A DNA stretch of 64,000 nucleotides from Elephas maximus indicus (GCF_024166365.1 NC_064827.1:49814635-49878634), one strand, 5' to 3'; positions 21,390-34,140 are shown, counted from the first letter of the stretch. Program-made: numbers and translations. Notes: generated by a model from the letters alone, not told the origin.

Positions 21390-24378
21390 AAAAACCAAAC
21401 CAAAGCTACAAGAAATACTAAAGGATATTGTTTGGTCAGAAAACCAATAATATCAGGTACCAGCACAACACAAGGTCACAAAACAGAACATCCTGATATC
21501 AGCTCAAATAGGGAAATCACAAAAACAAATTAAGATTAATTAAAAAAAAAATACTCATAACAGGGAATCACGGAAGTCAATATGTAAAAGATCACAATAA
21601 TCAAAAAGAGGGACTAAATACAGGATTCATAGAACTGCCATATGGAGAGGAAAACAAGGCGATATAGGACAATACAAGTTAGGTTTTGACTTAGAAAAAT
21701 AGGGGTAAATAATAAGGTAGCCACAAAGAGGTATAACAACTCCATAACTCAAGATAAAAGCCAAGAAAAACATAACGACTCAACAAACATAAAGTCAAAC
21801 ACTACGAAAAGGAGGATCTCACAATTTACTAAGAAAAATGTCTCAGCACAAAAAAGTATGTGGAAAAATGAAATTGTCAACAACACACATAAAAAGGCAT
21901 GAAAATGACAACACTAAACACTTACTTATCTATAATTATGCTGAATGTAAATGGACTAAATGCACCAATAAAGAGACAGAGAGTCTCGGACTGGATAAAG
22001 AAACACGATCCATCTATATGCTGCCTACAAGAGACACACCTTAGACTTAGAGACACAAACAAACTAAAACTCAAAGGATGGAAAAAAAATATATCAAGCA
22101 AACAATAAGCAAAAAAGAAGAGGAGTAGCAATATTAATTTCTGACAAAATAGACTTTAGACTTAAATCCACCACAAAGGATAAAGAAGGATACTACATAA
22201 TGATAAAAGGGACAATTGATCAGGAAGACATAACCATATTAAATATTTATGCACCCAATGACAGGGCTGCAAGATACATAAATCAAATTTTAACAGAATT
22301 GAAAAGTGAGATAGACACCTCCACATTTATAGTAGGAGACTTCAACACACCACTTTCAGAGAAGGACAGGACATCCAGTAAGAAGCTCAGTAGAGACACG
22401 GAAGACCTAATTACAACAATCAACCAACTTGACCTCATTGACTTATACAGAACTCTCCACCCAACTGCTGCAAAGTATACTTTTTTTTCTAGCGCACATG
22501 GAACATTCTCTAGAATAGACCACATATTAGGTCATAAAACAAACCTTTGCAGAGTCCAAAACATCGAAATATTACAAAGCATCTTCTCAGACCACAAGGC
22601 AATAAAACTACAAATCAATAACAGAAAAACTAGGGAAAAGAAATCAAATGCTTGGAAAATGAACAATACCCGCCTGAAAAAAGACTGGGTTATAGAAGAC
22701 ATCAAGGAGGGAATAAGGAAATTCATAGAATGCAACGAGAATGAAAATACTTCTTATCAAAACCTCTGGGACACAGCAAAAGCCGTGCTCAGAGGCCAAT
22801 TTATATCGATAAATGCACACATACAAAAAGAAGAAAGAGCCAAAATCAGAGAACTGTCCCTACAACTTGAACAAATAGAAAGTGAGCAACAAAAGAATCC
22901 ATCAGGCACCAGAAGAAAACAAATAATAAAAATCAGAGCTGAACTAAATGAATTAGAGAACAGAAAAACAATTGAAAGAATTAACAAAGCCAAAAGCTGG
23001 TTCTTTGAAAACATTAACAAAATTGATAAACCATTGGCTAGACTGACTAAAGAAATACAGGAAAGGAAACAAATAACCCAAATAAGAAACGAGAAGGACC
23101 ACATCACAACAGAACCAACTGAAATTAAAAGAATCATATCAGATTATTACGAAAAATTGTACTCTAACAAATTTGCAAACCTAGAAGAAATGGATGAATT
23201 CCTGGAAAAACACTGCCTACCTAAACTAACACGTTCAGAAGTAGAACAACTCAATAGACCCATAACAAAAAAAGAGATTGAAACGGTAATCAAAAAACTC
23301 CCAACAAAAAAAAGCCCTGGCCCGGACGGCTTCACTGCAGAGTTCTACCAAACTTTCAGAGAAGAGTTAACACCACTACTACTGAAGGTATTTCAAAGCA
23401 TAGAAAATGACGGAATACTACCCAACTCATTCTATGAAGCCACCATCTCCCAGATACCAAAACCAGGTAAAGACATTACAAAAAAAGAAAATTACAGACC
23501 TATATCCCTCATGAACATTGATGCAAAAATCCTCAACAAAATTCTAGCCAATAGAAGTCAACAACATATCAAAAAAATAGTTCAGCACGATCAAGTGGGA
23601 TTTATACCAGGTATGCAAGGCTGTTTTAATATCAGAAAAACCATTAATGTAATCCATCACATAAATAAAACAAAAGACAAAAACCACATGATCTTATCAA
23701 TTGATGCAGAAAAGGCATTTGACAAAGTCCAACACCCATTTATGATAAAAACTCTTACCAAAATAGGAATTGAAGGAAAATTCCTCAACATAATAAAGGG
23801 CATCTATGCAAAGTCAACAGCCAATATCACTCTAAGTGGAGAGAAGCTGAAAGCATTTCCCTTGAGAACGGGAACCAGACAAGGATGCCCTTTATCACCG
23901 CTTTTATTCAACATCGTGCTAGAAGTCCTAGCCAGGGCAATTAGGCTAGACAAAGAAATAAAAGGCATCCGGACTGGCAAGGAGGAAGTAAAATTATCTC
24001 TATTTGCAGATGACATGATCTTATACACAGAAAACCCTAAGGAATCCTCCAGAAAACTACTGAAACTAATAGAAGAGTTTGGCAGAGTCTCAGGTTATAA
24101 CATAAACATACAAAAATCACTTGGATTCCTGTACATCAACAAAAAGAACATTGAAGAGGAAATAACCAAATCAATACCATTCACAGTAGCCCCCAAGAAG
24201 ATAAAATACTTAGGAATAAATCTTACCAAGGATGTAAAAGACCTATACAAAGAAAACTACAAAGCTCTACTACAAGAAATTCAAAAGGACATACTTAAGT
24301 GGAAAAACATACCTTGCTCATGGATAGGAAGACTTAACATAGTAAAAATGTCTATTCTACCAAAAGCCATCTATACAT
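18868..24378 (+). repeat. 5338-bp tandem duplication, copy 2
   Basis: This is the partner of 13530-19040. Left of 18868 the middle copy carries an L1-B base (A at 18867 against G at 13529 in L1-A). Right of 24378 the last copy carries L1-B bases (first difference at 24379 against 19041). These edges bracket the recombination event. Confidence 0.9.
21390..21405 (+). repeat. Duplicated copy of the L1-A/L1-B junction
   Basis: aaaaaccaaaccaaag after a second identical poly(A). It is exactly 5338 bp from 16052-16067, and it marks the second copy of the L1-A 3' end joined to L1-B ORF1. It is a product of the tandem duplication, not a separate insertion. Confidence 0.9.
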
Positions 24379-26717
24379 ACAATGCACTTCTGATCCAAAT
24401 TCCAATGTCATTTTTTAAGGTGATAGAGAAACAAATCACCAATTTCATATGGAAGGGGAAGAAGCCTCGGATAAGCAAAGCATTACTGAAAAAGAAGAAG
24501 AAAGTGGGAGGCCTCACTCTACCTGATTTCAGAACCTATTATACAGCCACAGTAGTCAAAACAGCCTGGTACTGGTACAACAACAGGCACATAGACCAAT
24601 GGAACAGAATTGAGAACCCAGATATAAATCCATCCACATATGAGCAGCTGATATTTGACAAAGACCCAGTGTCAGTTAATTGGGGAAAAGATAGTCTTTT
24701 TAACAAATGGTGCTGGCATAACTGGATATCCATTTGCAAAAAAATGAAACAGGACCCATACCTCACACCATGCACAAAAACTAACTCCAAGTGGATCAAA
24801 GACCTAAACATAAAGACTAAAACGATAAAGATCATGGAAGAAAAAATAGGGACAACCCTAGGAGCCCTAATACAAGGCATAAACGGAATACAAAACATTA
24901 CCAAAAATGATGAAGAGAAACCAGATAACTGGGAGCTCCTAAAAATCAAACACCTATGCTCATCTAAAGACTTCACCAAAAGAGTAAAAAGACCACCTAC
25001 AGACTGGGAAAGAATTTTCAGCTATGACATCTCAGACCAGCGCCTGATCTCTAAAATCTACATCATTCTGTCAAAACTCAACCACAAAAAGACAAACAAC
25101 CCAATCAAGAAGTGGGCAAAGGATATGAACACACACTTCACTAAAGAAGATATTCAGGCAGCTAACAGATACGTGGGAAAATGCTCTCGATCATTAGCCA
25201 TTAGAGAAATGCAAATTAAAACTACGATGAGGTTCCATCTCACTCCAACAAGGCTGGCATTAATCCAAGAAACACAAAATAATAAATGTTGGAGAGGCTG
25301 CGGAGAGATTGGAACTCTTATACACTGCTGGTGGGAATGTAAGATGGTACAACCACTTTGGAAATCTATCTGGCGTTATCTTAAAACAGTTAGAAATAGA
25401 CCTACCATACAACCCAGAAATCCCACTCCTCGGAATATACCCTAGAGAAACAAGAGTCTTCACACAAACAGATACATGCACACCCATGTTTATTGCAGCT
25501 CTATTTACACTAGCAAAAAGCTGGAAGCAACCAAGGTGTCCATCAACGGATGAATGGGTAAATTGTGGTATATTCACACAATGGAATACTACGCATCGAT
25601 AAAGAACAGTGACGAATCTGTGAAACATTTCTTAACATGGAGGAACCTGGAAGGCATTATGCTGAGCGAAATTAGTCAGAGGCAAAAGGACAAATATTGT
25701 ATAAGACCACTATTATAAGATCTTGAGAAATAGTATAAACTGAGAAGAACACATACTTTGTGGTTACGAGGGGGGGAGGGAAGGAGGGAGAGGATTTCTT
25801 AATGATTAATTAGTACATAAGAACTGCTTTAGGTGAAGGGAAGGACAACATTCAATACATGGAAGGTCAGCTCAATTGGACTGGACCAAAAGCAAAGAAG
25901 TTTCCGGGATAAAATGAATGCTTCAAAGGTCAGTGGAGCAAGGGGGGGGGGGGGTGGTTTGGGGACCATGGCTTAAGGGGACTTCTAAGTCAATTGGCAA
26001 AATAATTCTATTATGAAAACATTCTGCATCCCACTTTGAAATGTGGCGTCTGGGGTCTTAAATGCTAACAAGCGGCCATCTAAGATGCATCAATTGATCT
26101 CAACCCACCTGGATCAAAGGAGAATAAAGAACACCAAGGTCACACGACAACTAAGAGCCCAAGAGACAGAAAGGGCCACGTGAACCAGAGACCTACATCA
26201 TCCTGAGACCAGAAGAACTAGTTGGTGCCCGGCCACAATCGATGACTGCCCTGACAGGGAGCACAACAGAGAACCCCTGAGGGAGCAGGAGATCAGTGGG
26301 ATGCAGACCCCAAATTCTCATAAAAAGACCATACTTAATGGTCTGACTGAGACTAGAGGAATCCCGGCGGCCATGGTCCCCAGACCTTCTATTGGCACAG
26401 GACAGGAACCATCCCCGAAGACAACTCATCAGACATGAAAGGGACTGGACAGTGGGTGGGAGAGAGATGCTGATGAAGAGTGAGCTAATTATATCAGGTG
26501 GACACTTGAGATTGTGTTGGCATCTCCTGTCTGGAGGGGGGATGGGAGGATAGAGTGGGAAGCTGGCAAAATTGTCACGAAAGGAGATACTGGAAGGGCT
26601 GACTCATTAGGGGGAGAACAAGTGGGAGTACGGAGTAAGATGTATGTAAACTTATATGTGACAGTCTGACTTGATTTGTAAACGTTCACTTGAAGCTCAA
26701 TAAAAGTTAATAAAAAA
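21406..26717 (+). mobile_element. L1-B, 3' part (original right-hand copy)
   Basis: This copy continues L1-B from the ORF1 end through the spacer, ORF2 and 3' UTR to the A-rich tail at 26711-26720, then the L1-B TSD. From 24379 on it differs from L1-A at scattered positions, as expected for a separate element of the same young family. It also contains a run of 13 G at about 25942-25954 that L1-A lacks. Confidence 0.9.
21905..25718 (+). pseudogene. L1-B ORF2, endonuclease-reverse transcriptase with three frame breaks
   Basis: It has the same one-base A-run insertion (22082-22089) as the chimera, because that part is duplicated. The frame is open from 22200 to about 25380 with FADD at 24006-24014. 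An extra A in the run at 25383-25386 then shifts the frame shortly after the Cys-rich motif. A 4-bp deletion near 25558-25564 (gggtaaattgtgg against gggtaaataaattgtgg) follows. The ORF2 end aligned with L1-A is at 25718. It cannot make a full-length protein. Confidence 0.88.
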
Positions 26718-26732
26718 AAAATGTCCAATACC
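26718..26732 (+). repeat. Target-site duplication of L1-B, right copy
   Basis: aaaatgtccaatacc merges with the poly(A) and is identical to 7497-7511. The antisense RTE resumes at 26733. Confidence 0.9.
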
Positions 26733-27255
26733 AGTCCATTTCAGCTCACTAATGCTAGGCTACAGATCTTTATGCATTCCATTTTATTTTTGACAATTTC
26801 TAGTTTTCCTAGATTCATACTTCGTACATTCCATGTTCTGATTATTAATGGATGTTTGCAGCTATTTCTCCTCATCTTGAGTCATGCTACATCAGCAAAT
26901 GAAGGTCCTGAAATCTTGACTCCACCGGTGCCATTAAGGTTGATTCTACTTTCAGGAGGCGGCTCTACCCCAGTCATGTTTTGAGTGCCTTCCAACTTCA
27001 GGGGTTCATCTTCTGGCACTATATCAGACAATGCTCTGCTGCTATCCGAAAGATTTTCATTGGCCAATTTTTTCAGAAAGAGACTGCCAGGTCCTTCTTC
27101 CTGGTCTGTCTTAGTCTGGAAGTTCTGCTGAAACCTGTCTACCAAGGGTGACTCTGCTGGTATTTGAAATACCGATGGCAAAGCTTCCAGTATCACAGCA
27201 ACATGCAAGCCACAACAGTACGACAGACTGACAGACGCATGGTGGATTCTTGATC
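26733..27255 (-). mobile_element. RTE/BovB-type LINE, 5' segment, antisense
   Basis: This is the continuation of 5452-7496. On the - strand it encodes ...IIRTWNVRSMNLGKLEIV... at about 26800-26850, the start of the RTE apurinic-like endonuclease. Upstream of that is a 108-codon open frame (26882-27208) with no stop. The 5' edge near 27255 is set only by loss of recognisable RTE wording. Confidence 0.75.
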
Positions 27256-27798
27256 ATAGTAAAGCAATTAATTACAGCTCATCTCCCTGTCTAGGTATTG
27301 CAGATTACCTAGAGAGCTCTAGGGATCATCTGCTATTCCAATTCCAATTAACTGAATCCGGGGACTGAGTATGTCTAGAAATTCTTACCAGGAAAGTTTG
27401 GCAGAATAAAAATTTTGAGGCTATACTGTATGAAGTGAAACTTTAGGACCTCAAGTACCTATTTGTCTGTGTATTGAAAAGAAATTTTTATATATTTTCT
27501 AAGGAATTTCACCCTTGCATGCAGACTACTCATCACTCATTTGCAGGTGGGAGGGGTGACCTGTTAGGCATACTTTTTTCTTAGGCATTATAGTTTGCAT
27601 GTTACATCTATCTTCCAATTCAGTTCTCTGAATTAAACTGACAATATAAAAAAAACTGCATCGGGGGCCCTGCCATCAGTGCCCTGTGAAACTTGTCATT
27701 ATGTTCTTCAAAAAATATAATTGATAATTGTGGATTATATTATAGTAACATCTTCATAAGGAACCCTGAAAAAGATTCTTGATTTAGTACATAGTAAT

Positions 27799-27842
27799 AT
27801 GTTTTGAGCAGTTGCTTTGTTTTTGTCTTATGAGTATTAAAT
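27799..27842 (+). repeat. Left copy of a ~44-bp duplication flanking the RTE
   Basis: The bases ...tgagcagttgctttg...ttatgagtattaaat are repeated with about ten differences at 28726-28769 (...tgagcagttactctc...ttatgagcattgaat). The 5'-truncated RTE lies exactly between them. Confidence 0.65.
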
Positions 27843-28725
27843 CCTTTCACCATACTTATTCAATCTGTATGCTGAGCAAATAACCCAAGAAGCTGGACTA
27901 TATGAAGAAGAACGCATCAAGATTGGAGGAAGACTCATTAACAACTGCGATATGCAGAGACATAACCTTGTTTGCTGAAAGTGAAGAGGACTTGAAGCAC
28001 ATACTGAGAGAGATAGAAGACTACTGCCTTCAGTATGAATTAGACCTTAACATAAAGAAACAGAAAGCCTCACAACTGAACCAATAAGCGACATTATAAT
28101 AAGTCGATAAAATACTGAAGCTTCAAAGATTTAACTTTACTTGGATCCACAATCAATGCCCATAGAAACAGCAGTCAAGAAATCAAATGACATATTGCGT
28201 TGGGCAGATCTGCCGCAAAAGACCTCTTTAAAGTGTTAAAAAGCAAAGATGTGACCTTGAGGACTAAGGTACACCTGACCCAAGCCGTGATATTTTCAAT
28301 CACCTCATAAGCATGAAAAAGCTGGACAATGAATAAGGAAGACTGAAGAAGAATTGATGCCTTTGAATTATGGTGTTGGCAAAAAATATTGAATATACGA
28401 TGGACTGCCAGAAGAACAAACAGGTCCGTCATGGAATAAGTACAGCCAGAATGCTCCTTACAGGCAAGGATGGTGAGACTTTGTCTCATGTACTTTGGGC
28501 ATGTTATCAGGAGGGACCAGCTCCTGGAGGACATCATCCTTGGTAAAGTAGAGGGTTAGTGAAAGAGAGGAAGATCTTTGATGAGATGGATTGACACAGT
28601 GGCTGCAATGATGGGCTCAAGCATACCAACAGTTGTGAGGATGGCACAGTACGGGGCAGTGTTTTGTTCTGTTGTATATAGGGTGGCTATGAGTCAGAGC
28701 CAACTTGACGGTACCTAACAACAAG
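27843..28725 (+). mobile_element. 5'-truncated sense RTE copy
   Basis: It begins inside RT (phrases SFHHTYSICM, DITLFAESEEDLKHILREIE, LNIKKQKAS) and runs to the RTE 3' end with 'aacaac' repeats at 28716. The catalytic Y-A-D-D box is not preserved; the frame reads CRDITLFAE. Stops interrupt the frame. The 3' domain matches the antisense copy at 5470-5900. Flanks 27799-27842 and 28726-28769 are similar to each other and look like a long target-site duplication. Confidence 0.8.
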
Positions 28726-28769
28726 TATTTCTGAGCAGTTACTCTCTTTTTGTGTTATGAGCATTGAAT
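28726..28769 (+). repeat. Right copy of the ~44-bp duplication flanking the RTE
   Basis: Partner of 27799-27842. It directly follows the RTE AAC-rich tail. The divergence between the two copies fits an old insertion. Confidence 0.65.
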
Positions 28770-29275
28770 GACATAACTGATAAGGCTTTCCTACTTGAGT
28801 TGTCTACTGAAAAGCTTAAAGCCAAAATTTTTAACCCACTGAAAGCCAGGTTTTTAAACTATCCTGGCCTTATTTTATAATTGGTACTCTTGTTTTTCCC
28901 TCTTTTTGTGTGTGTGTGTGTCTCTCTCTCTCTTTTATTTTCAATTTATACCGTTCTGTTAACATTTTATGTATCCATCTAAATTGTCTTAAATCCTTAT
29001 GGAATGGTTAGGGTATAAATAAATTACAGATTAGATTAGAATCTGAGGAACACTACACCTGCCTGGTTTTTCTCTTTTCATTTACCCAGGAGCCTCTACA
29101 CCACCTCCTATCTGCAAAGCCAGATTATTTTTAATTTCATATTTCAGTGCTAATGATCCAGCAGTTTACAGGGAAATCAAAACAACATCAGAAGAATAAT
29201 TCAGGCCATCATCCAGAGTTTCTGAATAATCTTGCTTTTATTGAGTCTTTAGAACCTCGTACAATGCTTGGTACA

Positions 29276-29420
29276 TGTTGTCGTTGTTATTAGGTGCTGT
29301 CAAGTTGGTTCCAACTCACAGCGACACTGTGTACAACAGAGCAAAATGTTGCCTGGTCCTGTGCCATCCTCACAATTGTTGCTGTGTTTGAGCCCATTGT
29401 TGCAGCCACTGTGTCATAGT
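29276..29420 (-). mobile_element. RTE 3'-end fragment, antisense
   Basis: The block starts with (GTT)-like bases, then 'ggtgctgtcaagttggttcc', 'gttgcctggtcctgtgcc' and 'cccattgttgcagccactgt'. The same wording is seen antisense at 5460-5590 and sense at 28590-28715. About 145 bp remain. Confidence 0.75.
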
Positions 29421-32400
29421 GGACTATTAGTAAATGTTTTATAAGTAGAAATGAATACCTTTTTAGGGACAATTTTGCAATTTCAGATGTGCTGCAATCA
29501 CTTTGCTATGTGAATAACCAGTACCTAAAATATTCTGGGGAGAAGATAGTAGCTCTCAACCATGGGCTGAAGAGTATTGAGGAAAATACTTTATGTAGTG
29601 TGTAGTTATTGTTTTCATTATTCTGTTCATCTGTAGTTACCACCCCATCCTGATAAGGCTGAATGTTGTTTTTATCATTTAGTGGAAACCGACACTTTAA
29701 GTGCATGTGTAAAGAAACTGGACTTTAGTTCCATGTGATTAAGGGTCAGTCTTATGCACCTAGACATTGTGACAGTTGCGATGGCAGTAACAGCAGTGAA
29801 GTTAAGCTGGATTTTCTGGAAGGAGTAGCTGGCACCAGTCTTCTTGGCTGTGTAGCTTTGTATTACCCACCAGCAATTCCCTAGCAAACAAAAATGTTGA
29901 GGTCTATCTGAGAGGTTCCTCTCGATAGGATAATAATCTAATACTTGCTGCTTCAGTTTGTGTTTTATTATTACATTGTTTGTGTTTCCACCAGTAGAAC
30001 TGTTTGGGCTCAACAGTCTTGGGTTTATATATCATCAGAGGAATTGGGTGATTATTGGCAAAAGGCAGCTTACCCAATTTGCTGGCAATTAACTTTCCCC
30101 ATAGGAAGCTGACTGGTGTAAAAAAAATTTTGGCAAAACTGAAGGAAACATGTGTACAGAGGCAATGAAAAGGACTGGGGCAGAGCCAGTGTGTGAAGGA
30201 GAAGAAATAGCAGGTGAAATTCACATTCCAACTCTCTTGATTCTCAAACTTCTCAGTTCATGGAACACTAAATAAGCTAAAGCCCTAATCACTTGCTGGT
30301 TGGAGAAAACTAAAATTAAACCTCAAAACTAGTGCTGATTTGATTGAGACAGTCGTATCCAGGTTTTTAAAAAGTCACGAATCTAGATTACACCTAAAAC
30401 AGTGTGCAGAATTTACGTTATGAATGGCCTGTTGGTCAGATGGTGCTTTGACTGTGAAGCCATTGCCAACATAAAGCAGTTAAAATGAACTGTCTCACCA
30501 AGTGCCTGAGTGTTTTACCAAATGTGAGAATTCTACTAGACAAACAAGTCCAGAAATATTGTTAAGAAATAATTGAGAAGATGGCAAAGGAGAACAATGA
30601 AAAGAAATCAAGTAACGAATTTATATAATACTTCAGTAGTGGGATGGGAATTGGTTTTCTCCATATGTGGTGTTTTAGCTATAGACTTAGTTCTGTCATT
30701 CATGTTTTATCCTGTGCCCTCCAGCTTTTCCTCATTTTTTTGCTTTAGATGCTCATTATAGTAGTGACAGCCTATACAGAAAAATGTGTTTCATTTGCAT
30801 AGAAGTTAAGTGCCTTAAAATACTTTTTCCTTTAAAAATTCAATCTGATTCTAAATAAATTGGCTGGAAACATCACCAAAGATTCAGGAGCAGTGTTGCC
30901 ACATCTCCATAAGATCAAAAATACAAAAATAGTTTTTCATTTACAGATAGAAATAACAAGAAGAGTAGGATGTTTTATGTTCCCTGGAGAATGAAAGCAG
31001 CTTAGAGGGAAACTGGGATGATTTTGCTGTCTCTTTTGTCCAGACTCTTGAGAGTTCCCAAAGTGAATCTTCTCTGCCAATCTTGCTTGATCTGAGAAAC
31101 TCCCTTCTGTCTCCCTTGTGGGTCGTGGTTCCTTTTTAGCATATTGCCTCCCACCAAGAGAGGTGATCAGGCTACACATTTGATTTGTATTTAGAAAGGT
31201 ATATCAGGTCGTATGGAGTGAAACACTGCTTGTCTTTCTTTCCTCCCCATCCAGCATACACACTACACACTTCATCAGCGTGGTAGGAACAGCATCTTAT
31301 TACACTTTAAACAAATATTCACAAAAGAAAAGAATCCAATCTGAAAACTGTTGGGAACTTCAGACCAGCATATTGAGTTTTGATGAAATATTAGATTTTA
31401 TCGCAGGTATATACATGTACAGAACAGTTTTGTGAAACGTACATGGTTTTTGTATTATATTATTCAGAATCTGTATTTTCAGTTGATTTGAATTTTCTCA
31501 GAAGTCTTCTTTTTCAGCTAAGTTAAGCGTGGCATAGAAGTCACTTTATTGTGGTTGATAGATTTATGTAGATGATCAGTAAATTAATTTCACTATTTTT
31601 AAAGCTATCAGAACATGAAAAAATTCAAGGAATGCCTTTAAATTAATTTAGATTGATAATGAGACTTTTCCTAGTAGTGTTTAGTGGAAATTTCTTATAT
31701 ATATTTCATGTTGTAATTCTTGGTAGAACCATTTCTTCTCTTGAAGTATGGAGAAAGAAAGAGAATATTTGGATCTATAAAGAGGAAGGGAAGTCTTATG
31801 TCTATGTTATTAAGCTTATTTTGCACTTGAACTACAAATATGTTTTTTTGAGTTTATAGCCAATAGTAAGATCTTAGAACAATTCTGGAGTTTGAAAAGT
31901 AGTGGTGAGTGATACATATTCTACTTGCCCTTTGCACTTGCCATTATTTGCATGTAGATGGAACTCTCTGAGATTGTTATGTCACATGAAACAACTGCCA
32001 TTTTGACTTTTGTGGACAGGCTAAGAGTTCTTCAGCCTTCTTTCCTGCAGCTATGATCTATCCCCATGTTTTGCCTCATCATATCCACAGAATTATATAA
32101 AAGTTTGAAGTGAAAGGATGATCGCTGAGGTAGTGGTTTTTATGCAAGCTGAAACAAATTATGAAAGTTGTAGATATTAAAAGATTTCCTTTCTTAATTG
32201 ATAGTCATGCCTTGCATTGATGTGTGGCGTACAGAGTTGTGAGTTTACAGCAGGGTTTTCCGTGGAAAAAAACAGACTTCTTTGTTCTAAGACTCTATTT
32301 GAACTAAGATGCATACGCAGTTTGGTTTCAAATGAGACGTAAATGACAAACATTTCTTACTTTTTACTGATGGAAATCTTTTATGTTTGTTAAAAATGTC

Positions 32401-33135
32401 AAACCTTTCCCACCCTTTCATTTTTAAATGAAGAATTTATATATGGCAGTCTCTCTTCATTTTGTTGTGTACCTTGGCATACTTCGTTCAGATCCTCCCT
32501 GTTTTAACTGTCCAGGGGTTATAGCTTAAAAAAATCTGTACAGTAGGCATGGTGTTTAGAAAGTTCTGCTGTGCATTTAGGCTGTTAGTGATAATGAAGT
32601 TATCATTATTTGTCACTGTATTAAAGAAGCTGAAATCCATATTACAGGAGAAATACTAAGTGGAAGAAAGGTCATAGAGTAATTCGTTTATCTTGGTTGA
32701 AGTGAAAATAAAGGTGTCTTTATGTGATAACTTAGAGCATATGGTAATTAATTATTTTAAGCATTTGCAAAGATCATTGAGAACTTTTAAAATACTGGAT
32801 AATTGCCATAATGAAAAGTAAAACTTATTCTATATCTGATGTTTTGCTGTTCCTTTAAGTTAAGGAAATATATTCAGATAAGTTAAAATACAAAAATAAA
32901 AGAACACCATCAATTCTGATAAGCCCACAAATACTTTTCAGTCAACTAATTGACCGTCATGCCCTTCCAAAGCAATTCAAACAGGCTTTTTCTTGAGAAG
33001 TAGGTAAAACATCCATAGACTATGAAGGTAAAAGAGTAATGCAGTCTTATAAAATACCATTGAGCTATAGGCTAGGTTAAAAAAAAGAATTGAGAGAAGA
33101 TGAGCTTAGAGTTATAATGACTTTCTTTTAGGAGT

Positions 33136-34140
33136 AGTTCAGGTATCACATGTCACCATGTTTTCCTCTGCTTCAGTAACTCTCCACTGTCCACCAGCTT
33201 AAGTCCAAGGCCTTTAACTGGCTTACAAGCCCTCTCCTAACCATCAGTAATATCTTTTTCTCATAAATTCTTGTCTTTTACTTTATGCTTTGGCAACATC
33301 AAACTGCTGATTTTCATGGTAAGCTATATTTTTCTTCATTGAAGGCCTTTGTTTATGCTGGTCTCTCCACTTAGAATGTATATTCCTCTCTTCATTTCCT
33401 GGTTACATCACCTTTCTAGGAAGCCTTCCCATAGGCTACACAACCACACCAAGTTGTGGCAGATGGCACCCTCACATTGGAACTGCCACAAAATACTGTA
33501 TCTGTCTGTCTGTCTATCTATCAGTATACTCTTGTTTTAGAATTGTCTCCTGATATATCTGATCTTTCAGACCCCTTCTTTCCAATTCCACTGCCACTAT
33601 CCTAAAGCAGATCTTCATCGTTTTGCACTAGACATATTGCAGAACCTTCCGACTCTTTTTTTTTTTACCTCTCTAATTTTCTCACCTTCAGCTCCATCCT
33701 TATTTATCTTCACACTACAGATATGGTTCCCTTTCTAAATCTAAGACCTGACTGTGGCACCCTCCAGCTTTCCAATAGTCTTCGGTTCCTTTTAATAGTT
33801 CCATATGTATCTTATGAGAAGATGAAGCTCTTTAACATAGGTTATAATACCATGAATAATCTCAGTTTAGATTTCCAGCCTCAACGTTTGCGTTTTTCCT
33901 TGTCACAGTCTATGCTTCAGCTCTGCTGAACTTCTTTCCATTCCCAAGCCTGTGCACATATTGTTTTCCTTGACCTGAATACTCTGCTTCTCTCCACTCC
34001 CACCCCAGTTCACCTGTATAATTTCTGTTCATCTTCAGCTTCAGACTTCTGCTTCTCTGACTACTCTCCCCTCCACAAGTCTAAGTTAAATACCTCTCTT
34101 CTGTTCTCACATAATGCTCCATACTTATCCATATCATCAT
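33136..34140 (-). mobile_element. L2 LINE remnant, antisense
   Basis: Phrases such as 'aaggcctttaactggctt', 'acaagccctctcc' and 'accttctaggaagcc'-like text at 33410-33430, plus repeated clinic-like strings near 33730-34130, match the reverse complement of L2 3' sequence. A short TCTG/TCTA repeat lies at 33502-33524. The outer limits are approximate and more than one copy may be present. Confidence 0.45.
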
